Assembly: GCA_028690665.1 (NCBI GenBank)
Contig: JAQVAV010000007.1
Location: 62,001-126,000 of the forward strand
Source of the DNA: Paludibacter sp.
Lineage (GTDB): Bacteria > Bacteroidota > Bacteroidia > Bacteroidales > Paludibacteraceae
DNA: 64,000 nucleotides
Direction: 5' to 3'
Position numbers and translations under genes: made by a program. Positions 1 to 10,025 of this stretch are shown here, one piece after another. The notes beneath the pieces are model-generated. The model searched no databases and had not been told where the DNA came from. It saw only the letters and a program-made list of their open reading frames with translations. Numbering within the stretch: the stretch's first letter is position 1; the number at the start of each line of letters is the position of its first letter.

Positions 1-104
1 AGAATTAGGGTAATAACTGAAAAAATGGCAAAAACGCCAATGCCGTATAATATATTTTTTATAATCGGATGCATTTAATTTTGTGTGTTTCTGTTATAAG
101 AGTT

Positions 105-137
105 CAAAGATACAAAAATGTAATGCAATTCAACAAA
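105..137 (-). promoter_or_regulatory. Leftward Bacteroidota-type promoter
   Basis: On the minus strand a TTTG (complement of 134-137) is followed after 21 bases by TATCTTTG (complement of 105-112). This matches the Bacteroidota sigma-ABfr pattern TTTG-N19..21-TAnnTTTG. It would drive a gene lying left of the window. The rest of bases 1-166 shows no coding signal. Confidence 0.55.
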
Positions 138-166
138 TAGTAGTTTGGATTTATAAAGAGTCTGAT

Positions 167-3019
167 TTACAGACCTAATTCTGATTTTAAAAATTTGCCG
201 GTTATACTATTTTTGTCCTTTGCAACTTCCTGAGGAGTTCCGGTACAAACTATTTTCCCGCCGGCAGCTCCTCCTTCGGGCCCGATGTCGATAATGTAGT
301 CTGCCACTTTAATCACATCCATGTTGTGTTCGATAATGATAACAGTATTTCCCTTATCAGCGAGCCGTTTCAGTACTCCGAGAAGCACCCGTATGTCTTC
401 GAAATGCAGTCCGGTTGTAGGTTCATCTAAAATGTAAAGCGTTTTTCCCGTATCGCGTTTTGAGAGTTCGGTGGCTAATTTTACGCGTTGACTTTCTCCG
501 CCCGAAAGGGTTGTACTCGATTGTCCGAGTTTTATATATCCTAAGCCAACATCCTGCAATGTTTTTATTTTATTGAGAATAGAAGGTTGATTTTCAAAGA
601 AATCAACAGCTTGATTAATTGTCATATCAAGCACATCGGCAATAGATTTACCTTTAAACCGGACTTCCAGCGTTTCTTTGTTGTATCGTTTACCACCGCA
701 GGTTTCGCAGGGGACATAAACGTCTGGAAGAAAATTCATTTCAATGGTTTTGTAACCGTTTCCGCTACAGGTTTCACAACGGCCTCCGGCTGTGTTGAAT
801 GAAAATCGTCCAGGTTTATATCCACGTATTTTAGCTTCCGGCAAAGTTGCAAAAACATTTCGTATGTCAGAAAAAACGCCCGTGTAAGTGGCAGGATTTG
901 AGCGTGGTGTACGCCCGATAGGTGATTGGTTTACTTCAACTACCTTATCAATATTTTCCAAGCCTTCAACGCTGTCATAAGCTAAAGGATCTTTTAGAGA
1001 CCGGTAAAAATGCTGGCTCAGAATCGGATGAAGAGTTTCATTGACCAAAGTCGATTTACCACTGCCGGAAACTCCGGTAACTAATATCATTTTACCCAAT
1101 GGGAAAGTGACATCAATATTCTTCAGATTATTTCCACGTGCACCTTTAATGGTTAGAAATTTACCGTTCCCGGGACGTATTTGTTGAGGAATTTCTATTT
1201 TCTTTTCTCCGTTTAAATAAGCTGAAGTCAGCGTGTTGGTTTTCAGCATTTTTTGAGGAGTTCCTGCATAAACCACTTCACCTCCATGCCGTCCGGCGCG
1301 GGGACCAAGATCCACTACATAATCGGCGGCGAGCATCATATCTTTGTCGTGCTCAACAACAATAATGGAATTTCCCGTATCGCGCAGTTGTTTAAGCGAG
1401 TGGATCAGACGTTCGTTGTCGCGCTGATGAAGTCCTATACTTGGTTCGTCAAGAATATAAAGCACATTTACAAGTTGCGACCCGATTTGAGTTGCCAGAC
1501 GGATGCGCTGGCTCTCTCCTCCGGATAAAGACTGAGAACTCCGGTTTAACGACAGGTAATTTAGACCAACATCCAATAAAAAATGTAGTCGGGTGCGTAT
1601 TTCTTTTAATATTTCCGAGGCAATGGTTTTTTGTTTTTCAGAAAGAAATGGTTCTACGTTTTCTAACCATTCTGAAAGCTCAGCAATGTCCATGTCTGAA
1701 AGTTCAGCGATATTTTTATCGTGAATGCGGAAGTACAATGATTCTTTTCTCAATTTTGCACCGTTGCATTCCGGGCAACGTATTTCTTTCGAGTATTGAT
1801 TGGCCCATTTCTGTTCGGTGGCTGATGCGGAGTTTTCCGATTGCATTTCGATATATGTCAGAATACCTTCATAACTCAGAAAATAACTTGTACCGATAGC
1901 CTGATTCTTAATGTGCAGACGTTCGTCGGTACCGTTCATGATTTCGTCCATCGCTTCATCCGGAATTTCAGAAACCGGAGTTTTCAGTGTCAGACCGTAT
2001 TTTTCAAGAATGGCTTCTATTTGCCAGAAGATAGTTGTGCTTTTGTGCTTTCCGAGCGGGGCTATTGCGCCATTGTAAATGTTGAGGCTCTTATCTGGAA
2101 TGATTTTATCCATGTCAATTTGATTGACATATCCGAGACCTTTGCATCGGGGGCAGGCCCCATGAGGAGAGTTGAATGAGAAATTGTGTGGCGCTGGTTC
2201 ATCGTAAGAAATGCCGCTCGTAGGACACATTAGCATTTTGCTGAAATACCGGGCTTCATTTTTATCTTTTTCCAGCAACATAACAATTCCGTTTCCCTGT
2301 TGCATGGCTTTTTGCATTGACTGCTTTAATCGTTGACGATCCTTTTCGCTTACCAATAATTTGTCGATAACAACTTCAATATCATGGTTTTTGTAGCGGT
2401 CAATTTTCATTCCGTGCGTAATTTCACGCAGTTCTCCGTCAATTCTTACGTTTAAATATCCTTTTTTTCGAATTTGTTCAAAAAGTTCTTTATAGTGACC
2501 TTTACGGTTTCTCACTAAGGGAGCCAATAGTAGAGTCCTTTTGCCTTCGTAATCTTTCAGGATAAGATTAATAATCTGATCTTCGCTGTATTTAACCATT
2601 TTTTCTCCGGTGACGTAAGAATAGGCCTCTCCGGCACGGGCAAAAAGTAAACGAAGAAAATCGTAAATCTCGGTGGTTGTACCTACTGTTGAACGCGGAT
2701 TTTTGTTGGTTGTTTTTTGTTCTATAGAAATTACCGGACTTAATCCCGTAATTTTATCTACATCCGGACGTTCCATATTTCCCAGAAAGCTTCGGGCGTA
2801 TGCTGAAAATGTTTCAATATACCGCCGTTGTCCCTCGGCAAAAATGGTATCGAATGCCAACGATGATTTTCCGCTTCCACTTAATCCTGTAATTACGGTA
2901 AGTGCATTTCGGGGGATATTTACATTTATGTTTTTCAGGTTATGTACGCGTGCACCGATAACCTCTACTTGTTCGGTTGCATCAATTGCTGATGCTGTAT
3001 GATTTGAGTTTTCTACCAA
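167..3019 (-). CDS. uvrA: Excinuclease ABC subunit A (UvrA)
   Basis: DNA-damage recognition ATPase of nucleotide excision repair, cytosolic, acting with UvrB and UvrC. Two ABC modules are visible: Walker [10 protein letters not shown] near residue 45 and signature [12 protein letters not shown] with [11 protein letters not shown] in the first, then [21 protein letters not shown] and [11 protein letters not shown] in the second. The C-terminal zinc finger is intact (CETC...CETC). The first zinc module reads CPTS...CPRC and so lacks one of the four usual cysteines, which I recall as common in this phylum. The reading frame is open to a TTG at 3052, but that codon lies inside the likely promoter. 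I therefore choose the TTG at 3019, giving 950 residues, the normal UvrA length. No neighbouring repair gene is present. Confidence 0.97.
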   Translation of the reverse strand: MVENSNHTASAIDATEQVEVIGARVHNLKNINVNIPRNALTVITGLSGSGKSSLAFDTIFAEGQRRYIETFSAYARSFLGNMERPDVDKITGLSPVISIEQKTTNKNPRSTVGTTTEIYDFLRLLFARAGEAYSYVTGEKMVKYSEDQIINLILKDYEGKRTLLLAPLVRNRKGHYKELFEQIRKKGYLNVRIDGELREITHGMKIDRYKNHDIEVVIDKLLVSEKDRQRLKQSMQKAMQQGNGIVMLLEKDKNEARYFSKMLMCPTSGISYDEPAPHNFSFNSPHGACPRCKGLGYVNQIDMDKIIPDKSLNIYNGAIAPLGKHKSTTIFWQIEAILEKYGLTLKTPVSEIPDEAMDEIMNGTDERLHIKNQAIGTSYFLSYEGILTYIEMQSENSASATEQKWANQYSKEIRCPECNGAKLRKESLYFRIHDKNIAELSDMDIAELSEWLENVEPFLSEKQKTIASEILKEIRTRLHFLLDVGLNYLSLNRSSQSLSGGESQRIRLATQIGSQLVNVLYILDEPSIGLHQRDNERLIHSLKQLRDTGNSIIVVEHDKDMMLAADYVVDLGPRAGRHGGEVVYAGTPQKMLKTNTLTSAYLNGEKKIEIPQQIRPGNGKFLTIKGARGNNLKNIDVTFPLGKMILVTGVSGSGKSTLVNETLHPILSQHFYRSLKDPLAYDSVEGLENIDKVVEVNQSPIGRTPRSNPATYTGVFSDIRNVFATLPEAKIRGYKPGRFSFNTAGGRCETCSGNGYKTIEMNFLPDVYVPCETCGGKRYNKETLEVRFKGKSIADVLDMTINQAVDFFENQPSILNKIKTLQDVGLGYIKLGQSSTTLSGGESQRVKLATELSKRDTGKTLYILDEPTTGLHFEDIRVLLGVLKRLADKGNTVIIIEHNMDVIKVADYIIDIGPEGGAAGGKIVCTGTPQEVAKDKNSITGKFLKSELGL

Positions 3020-3041
3020 AATACCTATTTTTTGTAACTTG

Positions 3042-3073
3042 CAAATATACAAATTTCAGCAAGGACAGGCAAT
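3042..3073 (-). promoter_or_regulatory. uvrA promoter
   Basis: The minus strand has TTG (complement of 3070-3072), 20 bases, then TATATTTG (complement of 3042-3049), matching the Bacteroidota -33/-7 pattern. Transcription would begin near 3035, which leaves the TTG at 3019 as the first usable start of uvrA. Confidence 0.55.
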
Positions 3074-3165
3074 GAAAATATACGGTTAAAACTTTATTTT
3101 TATTGTAACAATTGAATTGCCGGAGAGAGTAGAAATTCGTGTCTGAAGTTTTAATGATATTGATT

Positions 3166-4209
3166 TTATTTTCCTCTGTTGTATTGTTCCGGCCATTTAG
3201 CCTCGCGGGTATGTAAAGCAAAGTATGGATTTCGTAAAAGTTCCCGTCCAAGCATGACTAAATCTGCTTTTCCTGCAGTTAGTATCTTTTCTATTTGTTC
3301 TTCTGTTGTTATTAATCCAACAGCAGATGACATAATTCCGATTTGCTTTACTGCTTCAGCGAAACTAACCTGATAGCCGGGAGCCAAAGGTATTCCGGCT
3401 TGCGGAACATTACCGCCGGATGAGCAATCAATCAGGTCTACTCCGAGTTCTTTAAGCCCCAGACTCAGTTTTACGGTTTCTTCCAAAGTCCAGCCGCCCT
3501 CAGTCCAGTCGGTAGCTGTAAGACGGACGAAAAGCGGAAGTTCTTTCGGCCAGACAGAGCGTACAGTTTGCGTTGTTTCGAGCAAAAAACGTATTCGGTT
3601 TTCGAAACTACCTCCATATTCGTCGGTACGCCGATTACTTATCGGAGATAGAAATTCCTGTAACAGATATCCATGGGCTGCATGTATTTCCAGTACTTTG
3701 AATCCTGCTTTTAAAGCACGAATAGCAGCATCCCTGAATTGTCCGGTAATTTTTTCTATACCGGTTTTGTCAAGTTCAACCGGAGGAGTTTCTCCCTCTT
3801 CAAAAGAAATTGCAGATGGACCAACCGTTTGCCAGCCTCCGTTATCGGGAGATAATTGTTTTCCTCCGTTGGATGGTTTGTCATGCGAAGCTTTTCGTCC
3901 GGCATGTGCAATCTGAATTCCCGCAACAGAACCGTTGGCATGGATGAAGTCAGTGATCCTTTTTAATGCCGGGATGTGTTCGTCGCTCCATATTCCCAAA
4001 TCGTAGGGAGTAATACGTCCTTCTGGAGTCACTCCCGTCGCTTCAACGATGATTAATCCTGCTCCGCCGACAGCACGGGTTCCATAATGTACTAAATGCC
4101 AGTCGTTCGCAAAACCGTTTTTTGCACTGTATTGACACATGGGTGACATTCCGATGCGGTTCGGTATAGTTACAGATTTTATTTTTAAAGATTCAGTTAT
4201 TCTGCTCAT
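3166..4209 (-). CDS. NADH:flavin oxidoreductase, old yellow enzyme family (NamA/YqjM-like)
   Basis: FMN-dependent ene-reductase, predicted cytosolic, that reduces activated C=C bonds with NAD(P)H. The 347-residue length fits the YqjM/NamA class. The class-specific N-terminal Cys25 and Tyr27 (MCQYSA) and the substrate-binding histidine pair His176/His179 (EIHAAHGYLL) are present, followed by the conserved SPISNRRTDEYGGSFENR stretch. A purine-rich AAAGGA lies about 8 bases before the ATG. The gene stands alone between uvrA (same strand, 114 bases away) and a divergent membrane methyltransferase. The physiological substrate cannot be told from sequence. Confidence 0.93.
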   Translation of the reverse strand: MSRITESLKIKSVTIPNRIGMSPMCQYSAKNGFANDWHLVHYGTRAVGGAGLIIVEATGVTPEGRITPYDLGIWSDEHIPALKRITDFIHANGSVAGIQIAHAGRKASHDKPSNGGKQLSPDNGGWQTVGPSAISFEEGETPPVELDKTGIEKITGQFRDAAIRALKAGFKVLEIHAAHGYLLQEFLSPISNRRTDEYGGSFENRIRFLLETTQTVRSVWPKELPLFVRLTATDWTEGGWTLEETVKLSLGLKELGVDLIDCSSGGNVPQAGIPLAPGYQVSFAEAVKQIGIMSSAVGLITTEEQIEKILTAGKADLVMLGRELLRNPYFALHTREAKWPEQYNRGK

Positions 4210-4287
4210 ATTCGTTTTCCTTTAAAAAAATAAACTGTTGAGTGAAACAATCGGCAACGGTGGAATGTTTGAATCGAAAAACAGTTT

Positions 4288-4737
4288 ATGTCCCTTTTTA
4301 AAACCCGGAAGTTACATTTGTTTCTTGTCTTTCTGCAATTTGGAGGTATATTTTTCTTCCTACTGACTGGTCATGTTTTGCATCAAAAAATTTATTCGGG
4401 TTTATTGCTTGTGTTGTCTGTTTTGTTGGGTATTTGGGCTGTGTTGAGTATGAACAGACAAACAATCACTTTTTTGCCGGACGTTCGTAAAAATGCTTCG
4501 TTGACGAGAGTCGGCCCATATCGTTGGATACGGCATCCAATGTATACTTCTGTAATATTTTTCCTGTTGGCCCTGATGTTAAATTATTTTACATACATGC
4601 GTCTGACAGTTTTTCTTATGGTATTGTCAGCTTTGTATTTTAAAATAAGAATAGAAGAAAAAATTCTGTTGAAGAAGTATCCGGATTATGTCAGTTATAT
4701 GAAATTTACATGGAAAGTTATTCCGTTCCTATTTTAG
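4288..4737 (+). CDS. Isoprenylcysteine carboxyl methyltransferase-like membrane protein
   Basis: Small integral-membrane methyltransferase of the ICMT/PEMT superfamily, 149 residues. It has about four hydrophobic segments and the family's C-terminal SAM-binding signature: RVGPYRWIRHPMY (RHPMY at 82-86) and the acidic pair EE at 123-124 before a Lys/Tyr-rich end. Bacterial members methylate unknown small molecules or lipids, and the true substrate here is not known. It is transcribed divergently from the oxidoreductase (78-base gap) and ends before a strong hairpin terminator at 4801. Confidence 0.8.
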   Translation: MSLFKTRKLHLFLVFLQFGGIFFFLLTGHVLHQKIYSGLLLVLSVLLGIWAVLSMNRQTITFLPDVRKNASLTRVGPYRWIRHPMYTSVIFFLLALMLNYFTYMRLTVFLMVLSALYFKIRIEEKILLKKYPDYVSYMKFTWKVIPFLF

Positions 4738-4800
4738 TGTTTGCCGATTATTGGTTCGAACAATGACAATTCTGAAGATTGTGTTATTTTTCTTAAAAGC

Positions 4801-4841
4801 AAAAAAGAGGGTGTCCAAAAAGTTTTGGACACCCTCTTTTT
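4801..4841. terminator. Bidirectional intrinsic terminator
   Basis: Perfect 14-bp inverted repeat: GAGGGTGTCCAAAA (4807-4820) pairs with TTTTGGACACCCTC (4823-4836) across a two-base AG. It is flanked by A6 on the left and T5 on the right, so it can end transcription from the methyltransferase (+) and from the tRNA (-), whose 3' end lies two bases away. Confidence 0.85.
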
Positions 4842-4842
4842 G

Positions 4843-4916
4843 TAGCGGGATCGAGAATTGAACTCGAGACCTCCGGGTTATGAATCCGACGCTCTAACCA
4901 ACTGAGCTACCCCGCC
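4843..4916 (-). tRNA. tRNA with CAU anticodon (elongator Met or lysidine-modified Ile2)
   Basis: On the minus strand a 74-base cloverleaf folds. The acceptor is GGCGGGG against TCCCGCT (G-U at both ends) with discriminator A. The D arm is GCTC/GAGC with GG in the loop, and the anticodon loop is TTCATAA (CAU). The T arm is TCGAG/CTCGA with loop TTCAATT. CCA is not encoded. Initiator tRNA is unlikely because the anticodon stem lacks the GGG/CCC pairs. Elongator Met cannot be separated from Ile(CAU) by eye. Confidence 0.93.
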
Positions 4917-5127
4917 TTTTTCTAAAGCGGTGCAAAGATAGGTATTTTCGACATTCCGGCAAATACTTTTGTAGCAAAAGTTTCAAAAAGGTAAACTTTG
5001 AAGCCATGAAATTTTTTTATTTGAAAACTAAGATTCACATTATCAGCTTAAAAACAAATTTATTAAAAAAAGAAAAGCATTCCGAATTTAAAATCAGAGT
5101 GTTTTTTTATTGGAAAATAATCTGTAT

Positions 5128-7251
5128 TTAAAATTTAGGATTCATCCCCAGATTGTACATGACAAACGACCACATATCGGTTTCTGCATCAATAAGTTTC
5201 CTGATCGGCTTGCCAGCACCATGACCTGCTTTGGAATCAATGCGTATTAATGTGGGTATATCCGTTTTATTGGCAGCCTGAAGCGTTGCTGCAAATTTGA
5301 ATGAATGAGCCGGGACCACCCGGTCATCATGATCTCCGGTCATTATCAGGGTAGCCGGATAATGTACTCCTTTTTGAATGTTGTGCAAAGGAGAATATCC
5401 TTTTAAATACTCGAACATCTCTTTACTTTCTTCACTATTACCATAATCACTTGTCCACGACCAGCCAATGGTGAATTTATGATACCGGAGCATATCAAGA
5501 ACTCCTACTTCCGGAACAGCAACTTTAAATAAATCAGGTCGTTGTGTCATACAGGCACCAATCAACAGTCCTCCGTTCGACCCGCCATCTATAGCCAATT
5601 TTTGGGATGATGTGTAATTTTCATTAATCAGATATTCTGCTGCCGCAATAAAATCGTTGAAAACATTTTGTTTTTGGAATTTGGTGCCGGCTTTATGCCA
5701 TTCTTCACCATATTCACCACCACCACGGATATTTGCCACAGCATAGATACCTCCGTTTTCGAGGAATGGAATTCTTGAAACTTTAAAAGATGGTTTGATG
5801 CTGATATTAAAACCTCCGTAGCCATATAATAAAACCGGATTTTTACCATTTTTTTCTAATCCTTTTTTGTAGGTTATTGTCATTGGAATTTTTGTTCCAT
5901 CATAGCTTTTATAAAACAGCTGAGCAGTTACATAGTCGTTGGGATTAAAATCAACATTGGGCATTTCATATAATTTACAGGTCTTTTTTTCCGTGTTATA
6001 TAAAAAAGTTGTGGGAGGAAAAGTGTAAGACGTGAATGAGAAGAATACTTCATTGTCATTTTTATTGCCTGATATTGACGTGATTGTTCCCGGGGTCGGA
6101 AGCTGTATTTCGTTTTGTACCTTGCCTGTCAGATCAAATATGAAAAGATGATTTGTCGCATCTTTCATATAAACTCCGATTATTTGACCACCAATGATAT
6201 ATACTTTTTCTAAAACATTCTCAGATTCAGGGAGAACATCTATCCAGTTTTCGCGGGCCGGCTTTTCAGGGTTGGCCACCATCAATCTGTAACATGGAGC
6301 CATCCAATTTGTGAGAATGTACACCTTATCATTGTATTCGCCAATTACAATATAATCATTGTTAAATCCAGGCGCAAGTTCAGAATAATCGGATCTTGGA
6401 TTGGAAAGATCTTTGATGAGCAAACCATTTCCGCTTGTAGTTTCAGTAACGGTAATATACAGATATTTTTCGTCATCCGAAACGCTTGCGTAACATTCTC
6501 TCAGGGGATGTTTTTTATCTTCATAAACAATCCTGTCGTCCGATTGCTTTTGTCCTACGGTATGATAGAATATTTTTTGATATTCGTTTTTTACGGAATA
6601 TTCTTTTCCTGGTTCAGGAGCATCGAATGCACTATAGTAGAAACCATCATTTTGCCAGGCTATTTCAGTGGATTTCGACCACATAATATGGTCGTCGAGT
6701 AATTGATGGTTTTCTAAATTCATTATGAATATTTCGTTCCAGTCCGAACCACTTCTGGCAATAGAATACGCGAGGTATTTACCATTCTTCGAAATACTTA
6801 CATCGGATAATGCTACCGTTCCATCTTCAGATAGAGTGTTGGGATCCAGAATTATTTCCGTTTCACCGTTTAAACTGGCTTTACGGAATAGTACATCCTG
6901 GTTCTGTAATCCGTTATTTTCATAAAAGTAGTAAAATCCGTTTTTTTTGAATGGAATACCAGTCCGTTCATAATTGTATAAATTCGTAAGCCGTTGTTTT
7001 AAAGCCTGTCTGAAAGGAATTTTTTCTAAATAATTATAAGTAACTTTATTTTGAGCTTTTACCCAGTCGGCGGTAGCCTTGGACGTGTCATTTTCGAGCC
7101 AGCGATAGGGTTCTTTCACTTTTTCACCAAAATAAGTGTCGATTACCTTATCTTTAGGTGTATCAGGATATTTTATTTTTTGTGCTTCTGACGAATTTGT
7201 TGCCATGTGTAGGAATACAAAACTAATAGTTAATAATCGGGCTATTTTCAT
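5128..7251 (-). CDS. Prolyl oligopeptidase family serine peptidase (S9A), exported
   Basis: Cleaves short peptides after proline. The 707-residue protein starts with a hydrophobic signal peptide (about residues 1-23, ending near SEAQ), so it should be periplasmic or surface-exposed. The N-terminal half is a beta-propeller and the C-terminal half an alpha/beta hydrolase with the catalytic triad: Ser near 558 in GGSNGG, Asp near 640 in GDHDDRV and His near 676 in AGHGAG. Length and triad are complete. It follows the decayed beta-lactamase-like gene (43 bases) and the M20 hydrolase on the same strand, suggesting an operon for scavenging peptides or amides. Confidence 0.95.
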   Translation of the reverse strand: MKIARLLTISFVFLHMATNSSEAQKIKYPDTPKDKVIDTYFGEKVKEPYRWLENDTSKATADWVKAQNKVTYNYLEKIPFRQALKQRLTNLYNYERTGIPFKKNGFYYFYENNGLQNQDVLFRKASLNGETEIILDPNTLSEDGTVALSDVSISKNGKYLAYSIARSGSDWNEIFIMNLENHQLLDDHIMWSKSTEIAWQNDGFYYSAFDAPEPGKEYSVKNEYQKIFYHTVGQKQSDDRIVYEDKKHPLRECYASVSDDEKYLYITVTETTSGNGLLIKDLSNPRSDYSELAPGFNNDYIVIGEYNDKVYILTNWMAPCYRLMVANPEKPARENWIDVLPESENVLEKVYIIGGQIIGVYMKDATNHLFIFDLTGKVQNEIQLPTPGTITSISGNKNDNEVFFSFTSYTFPPTTFLYNTEKKTCKLYEMPNVDFNPNDYVTAQLFYKSYDGTKIPMTITYKKGLEKNGKNPVLLYGYGGFNISIKPSFKVSRIPFLENGGIYAVANIRGGGEYGEEWHKAGTKFQKQNVFNDFIAAAEYLINENYTSSQKLAIDGGSNGGLLIGACMTQRPDLFKVAVPEVGVLDMLRYHKFTIGWSWTSDYGNSEESKEMFEYLKGYSPLHNIQKGVHYPATLIMTGDHDDRVVPAHSFKFAATLQAANKTDIPTLIRIDSKAGHGAGKPIRKLIDAETDMWSFVMYNLGMNPKF

Positions 7252-7294
7252 ACTTTAAAAAATATTTTATATTTATTTAAATTGTAACTTGTTT

Positions 7295-8572
7295 TTATTT
7301 TAATGACTGATACACAAGATCATGAAATAATGTCTGAAGATCGGCTCCGGTATTATTAGGTTTTACGTTAATGTATAAAAAAGGATAAGATCTTCTTTAG
7401 GATCGATAACATAGTCGGTACCGAACCACCCACCCCAATGAAGCGCACCTTCTGATACTGTAGAGTGGCTGGAATACGCTTTGTGAAAATTTCGAAGGCA
7501 AGTCCGAAGCCGATTTCACCTCTGAGATCTCCGACAGCATTTTTTTTCATAAGTTCAAACGTTTTCCGTCCTAAGATTCTATGATTGTTGAATTGTCCAT
7601 CGTTAAGAATCATTTGACAGAATTTGGCAGAATCTTCAATGGTTCCATTCAGTCCGGCCCCTGTACTACACAATGTTTTCGCACCTGACACCGGGAAAGT
7701 CTGATATACGTTGTTTTCTTTGTTATTAACCACTAAAAGTGAATTTGGTTCACGCTTTTCGTATAAAGTAACTATACGGTCTTTTTTATTATCAGGTAAA
7801 TAAAAATAAGTGTCATTCATTCCTAATGGTTCAAAAATTCTTTTTTGAAAGAATTCACTTATAGGCATACCTGAAACAGTTTCTATCAAATATCCGAGGA
7901 CATCCATACTCATGCCATAGGTAAATTTTTCACCAGGATCATGTTCCAGAGGGCACTTTGCTAATCGTTTCACAACTTCTCCAAGTGTAATGTTTCCTTT
8001 TGAAATCATAGGGGATAACGGTACCCCAGCTTTATCATATATTTTTCGGGTTATATCGTTTCCATAAGAAATTTCTGTTGTATGGTCATTAAATCTCTAA
8101 TTGTGATGTCCCGTTTAGCTGGACGAGAGGTAAAACTGGAATCTTCTGGATTAAATGAAGTTAATACCTGAGGATGTCCAAACTCGGGAATATATTTTTT
8201 GGCAGGCTCATCAAGTTGTATTTTCCCTTCCTCCATCAGTATTAGTGCGGCGGTAGCAGTGATAGCCTTGGTTTGTGAAGCCATTCTGAAAATATCTGAT
8301 TTTAAACAAGGAATCTGAGCTTCAATGTCACGCCATCCGTAAACTTTGTGGTGTATAACCTTTCCGTGCTGGGCAACAAATGTTACTGCGTGAGGTATTG
8401 TTCCATTATCAACTAACTGTTGAAAAATACTGTCAATGCGAGATAAACGCTTTGCATCGAAAGTATCCGGTATTTTTTTATTATACATGAAACTTTGAGC
8501 ATGAGTATTTTGTGAAATGCAAGTGTGAAATGGAAATGCAGCCAACCAAAGAAATAAAAGTGATTTTTTCAT
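7295..8572 (-). pseudogene. Class C beta-lactamase-family serine hydrolase, three frameshifts
   Basis: Reading right to left, a signal peptide (ending near CISQ) is followed by the SxxK motif (ASQTKAIT). The frame then breaks at about 8084-8086 right after RDLMT; in the next frame it continues as HTTEISYGND. This middle part runs through YGMSMDVLGYL and STGAGLNG, then breaks again at about 7478-7483. The shifted frame reads ALHWGGWFGTDY, the typical C-terminal box. A third break in an A6 run at 7377-7382 precedes YINVKPNNTG and a stop at 7295-7297. Each break is consistent with loss of one base. Function as an esterase or D-Ala peptidase-like enzyme is lost unless these are sequencing errors. 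It sits 12 bases after the M20 gene. Confidence 0.9.
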
Positions 8573-8584
8573 TGAATTGTATAT

Positions 8585-9778
8585 CTAGATAGAGTTGTCA
8601 TTTATAAAACTCCATGCCAACCATGCCATACCTCCGGCTCCTGTCTCAAGCGCTTTTTCGTCAATGCAAAAGGTTGCACTATGCGCTCCTCCGGTATCGT
8701 AGTTATCTGTACCTTTTGCTCCAAATCTGTAAAACGTACATGGATATTTCTGAGTGAAAAAAGAAAAATCTTCAGAGGTCATACGAGTTTCGAGTTGAAT
8801 AACATTTTCTTTTCCCACGTAGGTCTCCGCAAACATTCTGGCTTTATTCGTTATGGTTTCATTGTTAATTACACAGGGATAACCATCCGGAATTTCAATT
8901 TCGGCAGTACAACCATACGCAGCAGAGGTTTCGTTTATAATGCGTTTAATGTGTTCTTTACCTTCGGCCCGCCATTTTTCGTCCATGGTACGAAAGGTGC
9001 CGGAAAGTAAAACTTCGTGAGGAATAATATTTTGTGCAGTGCCGGCAATTAATTTCCCGAATGTAAGCACCATGGGGGTTAACGGATGACAAAGTCTGCT
9101 ACGTACCTGCTGTAGTGATACAAGAGTTTGTGCTGCTGCCAATACAGTATCATTTACTAAATGAGGCATAGCCCCATGTCCGCCTTTCCCGTGTATTTTT
9201 ACATGAATTTCATCGGCAGATGCCATTATTTTACCAGCCAAGAAGCCCATGGTTCCTGTGGGGTAATCTACAGAAATATGTTGTGCAATAATTAATTCCG
9301 GCTCTGCTTCGTCGAAAATTCCGTCTTCAAGCATGAGGCGTGCACCTCCGGGTGCTTTTTCTTCTCCGGGCTGAAAAATTAAAAGTATGGTTCCCGCAAA
9401 TTCATCTTTTAATTCATTCAACACTTTTGCCGCTCCTAATAAACATGCTGTATGTGCATCATGACCGCAGGCATGCATTACATTTTCGTGTTGGGATTTC
9501 CACGGAATATCTGTTGCTTCACAAATAGGCAGAGCATCCATGTCGGCCCGTAGAGCGATGATTTTTTTTACCGGATTTTTACCTTCTATTTTTCCAAGTA
9601 TACCATTTCCTCCGATTCCTGCACGAAATGGAATCCCCATTTTGAAGAGCTGTTTTTGTATAAATGCAGCTGTTTCTGTTTCTTCGAATGAAAGTTCTGG
9701 ATTCGCATGAATATGTCTGTAACAATCAGTTATATAATCCAGATTGTCATGAATAAATCGCTTTATTTTATTAGCCAT
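8585..9778 (-). CDS. M20 family metal-dependent amidohydrolase (hippurate/N-acyl amino acid hydrolase type)
   Basis: Hydrolyses N-acylated amino acids or related amides using a two-metal centre. The 397-residue protein shows the family blocks RADMDALP (77-84), ACGHDAHT (103-110) and QPGEE (136-140), followed by the lid domain and the metal ligand region EDFSFF. There is no signal peptide, so it is probably cytosolic. The exact substrate cannot be assigned. It is first in the leftward cluster with the broken serine hydrolase and prolyl oligopeptidase, and has a -7-like TAACTTTG element 27 bases upstream. Confidence 0.93.
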   Translation of the reverse strand: MANKIKRFIHDNLDYITDCYRHIHANPELSFEETETAAFIQKQLFKMGIPFRAGIGGNGILGKIEGKNPVKKIIALRADMDALPICEATDIPWKSQHENVMHACGHDAHTACLLGAAKVLNELKDEFAGTILLIFQPGEEKAPGGARLMLEDGIFDEAEPELIIAQHISVDYPTGTMGFLAGKIMASADEIHVKIHGKGGHGAMPHLVNDTVLAAAQTLVSLQQVRSRLCHPLTPMVLTFGKLIAGTAQNIIPHEVLLSGTFRTMDEKWRAEGKEHIKRIINETSAAYGCTAEIEIPDGYPCVINNETITNKARMFAETYVGKENVIQLETRMTSEDFSFFTQKYPCTFYRFGAKGTDNYDTGGAHSATFCIDEKALETGAGGMAWLAWSFINDNSI

Positions 9779-9804
9779 TCTTTTTTGTTGGATTTTAAGA
9801 ATTA

Positions 9805-9812
9805 CAAAGTTA
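9805..9812 (-). promoter_or_regulatory. Possible -7 element of the M20 hydrolase operon
   Basis: The complement of 9805-9812 reads TAACTTTG, matching TAnnTTTG. No clear TTTG lies 19-21 bases upstream, so only half of the promoter pattern is present. Confidence 0.35.
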
Positions 9813-9966
9813 GTGTTTTTTCTATATATTTCTTTTTTAAGAATGTGGTAATGTCTGATTTTAAGGCTATGTTATAATTTAGGTTTTTCCAACAGACAGT
9901 TGTTCTGCTTAACTAAAATTAAGTACATTCATTGAAGAACAAGGTAATCAGAAAGTGTATTTTTTA

Positions 9967-9974
9967 TACTTTTG
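9967..9974 (+). promoter_or_regulatory. -7 element of the DUF1573 gene
   Basis: TACTTTTG at 9967-9974 matches TAnnTTTG about 52 bases before the chosen ATG. A clear -33 TTTG is not seen. The site argues against the earlier in-frame start at 9972. Confidence 0.4.
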
Positions 9975-10025
9975 CATGATTCAATTATGTACATAAACAA
10001 ATTAACGCTAAAAACATATTTCAAA

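Noticed and set aside
1253-2179. Open frames on the plus strand across uvrA
   Set aside because: They are shadows of the uvrA coding sequence, with no recognisable domains or start signals.
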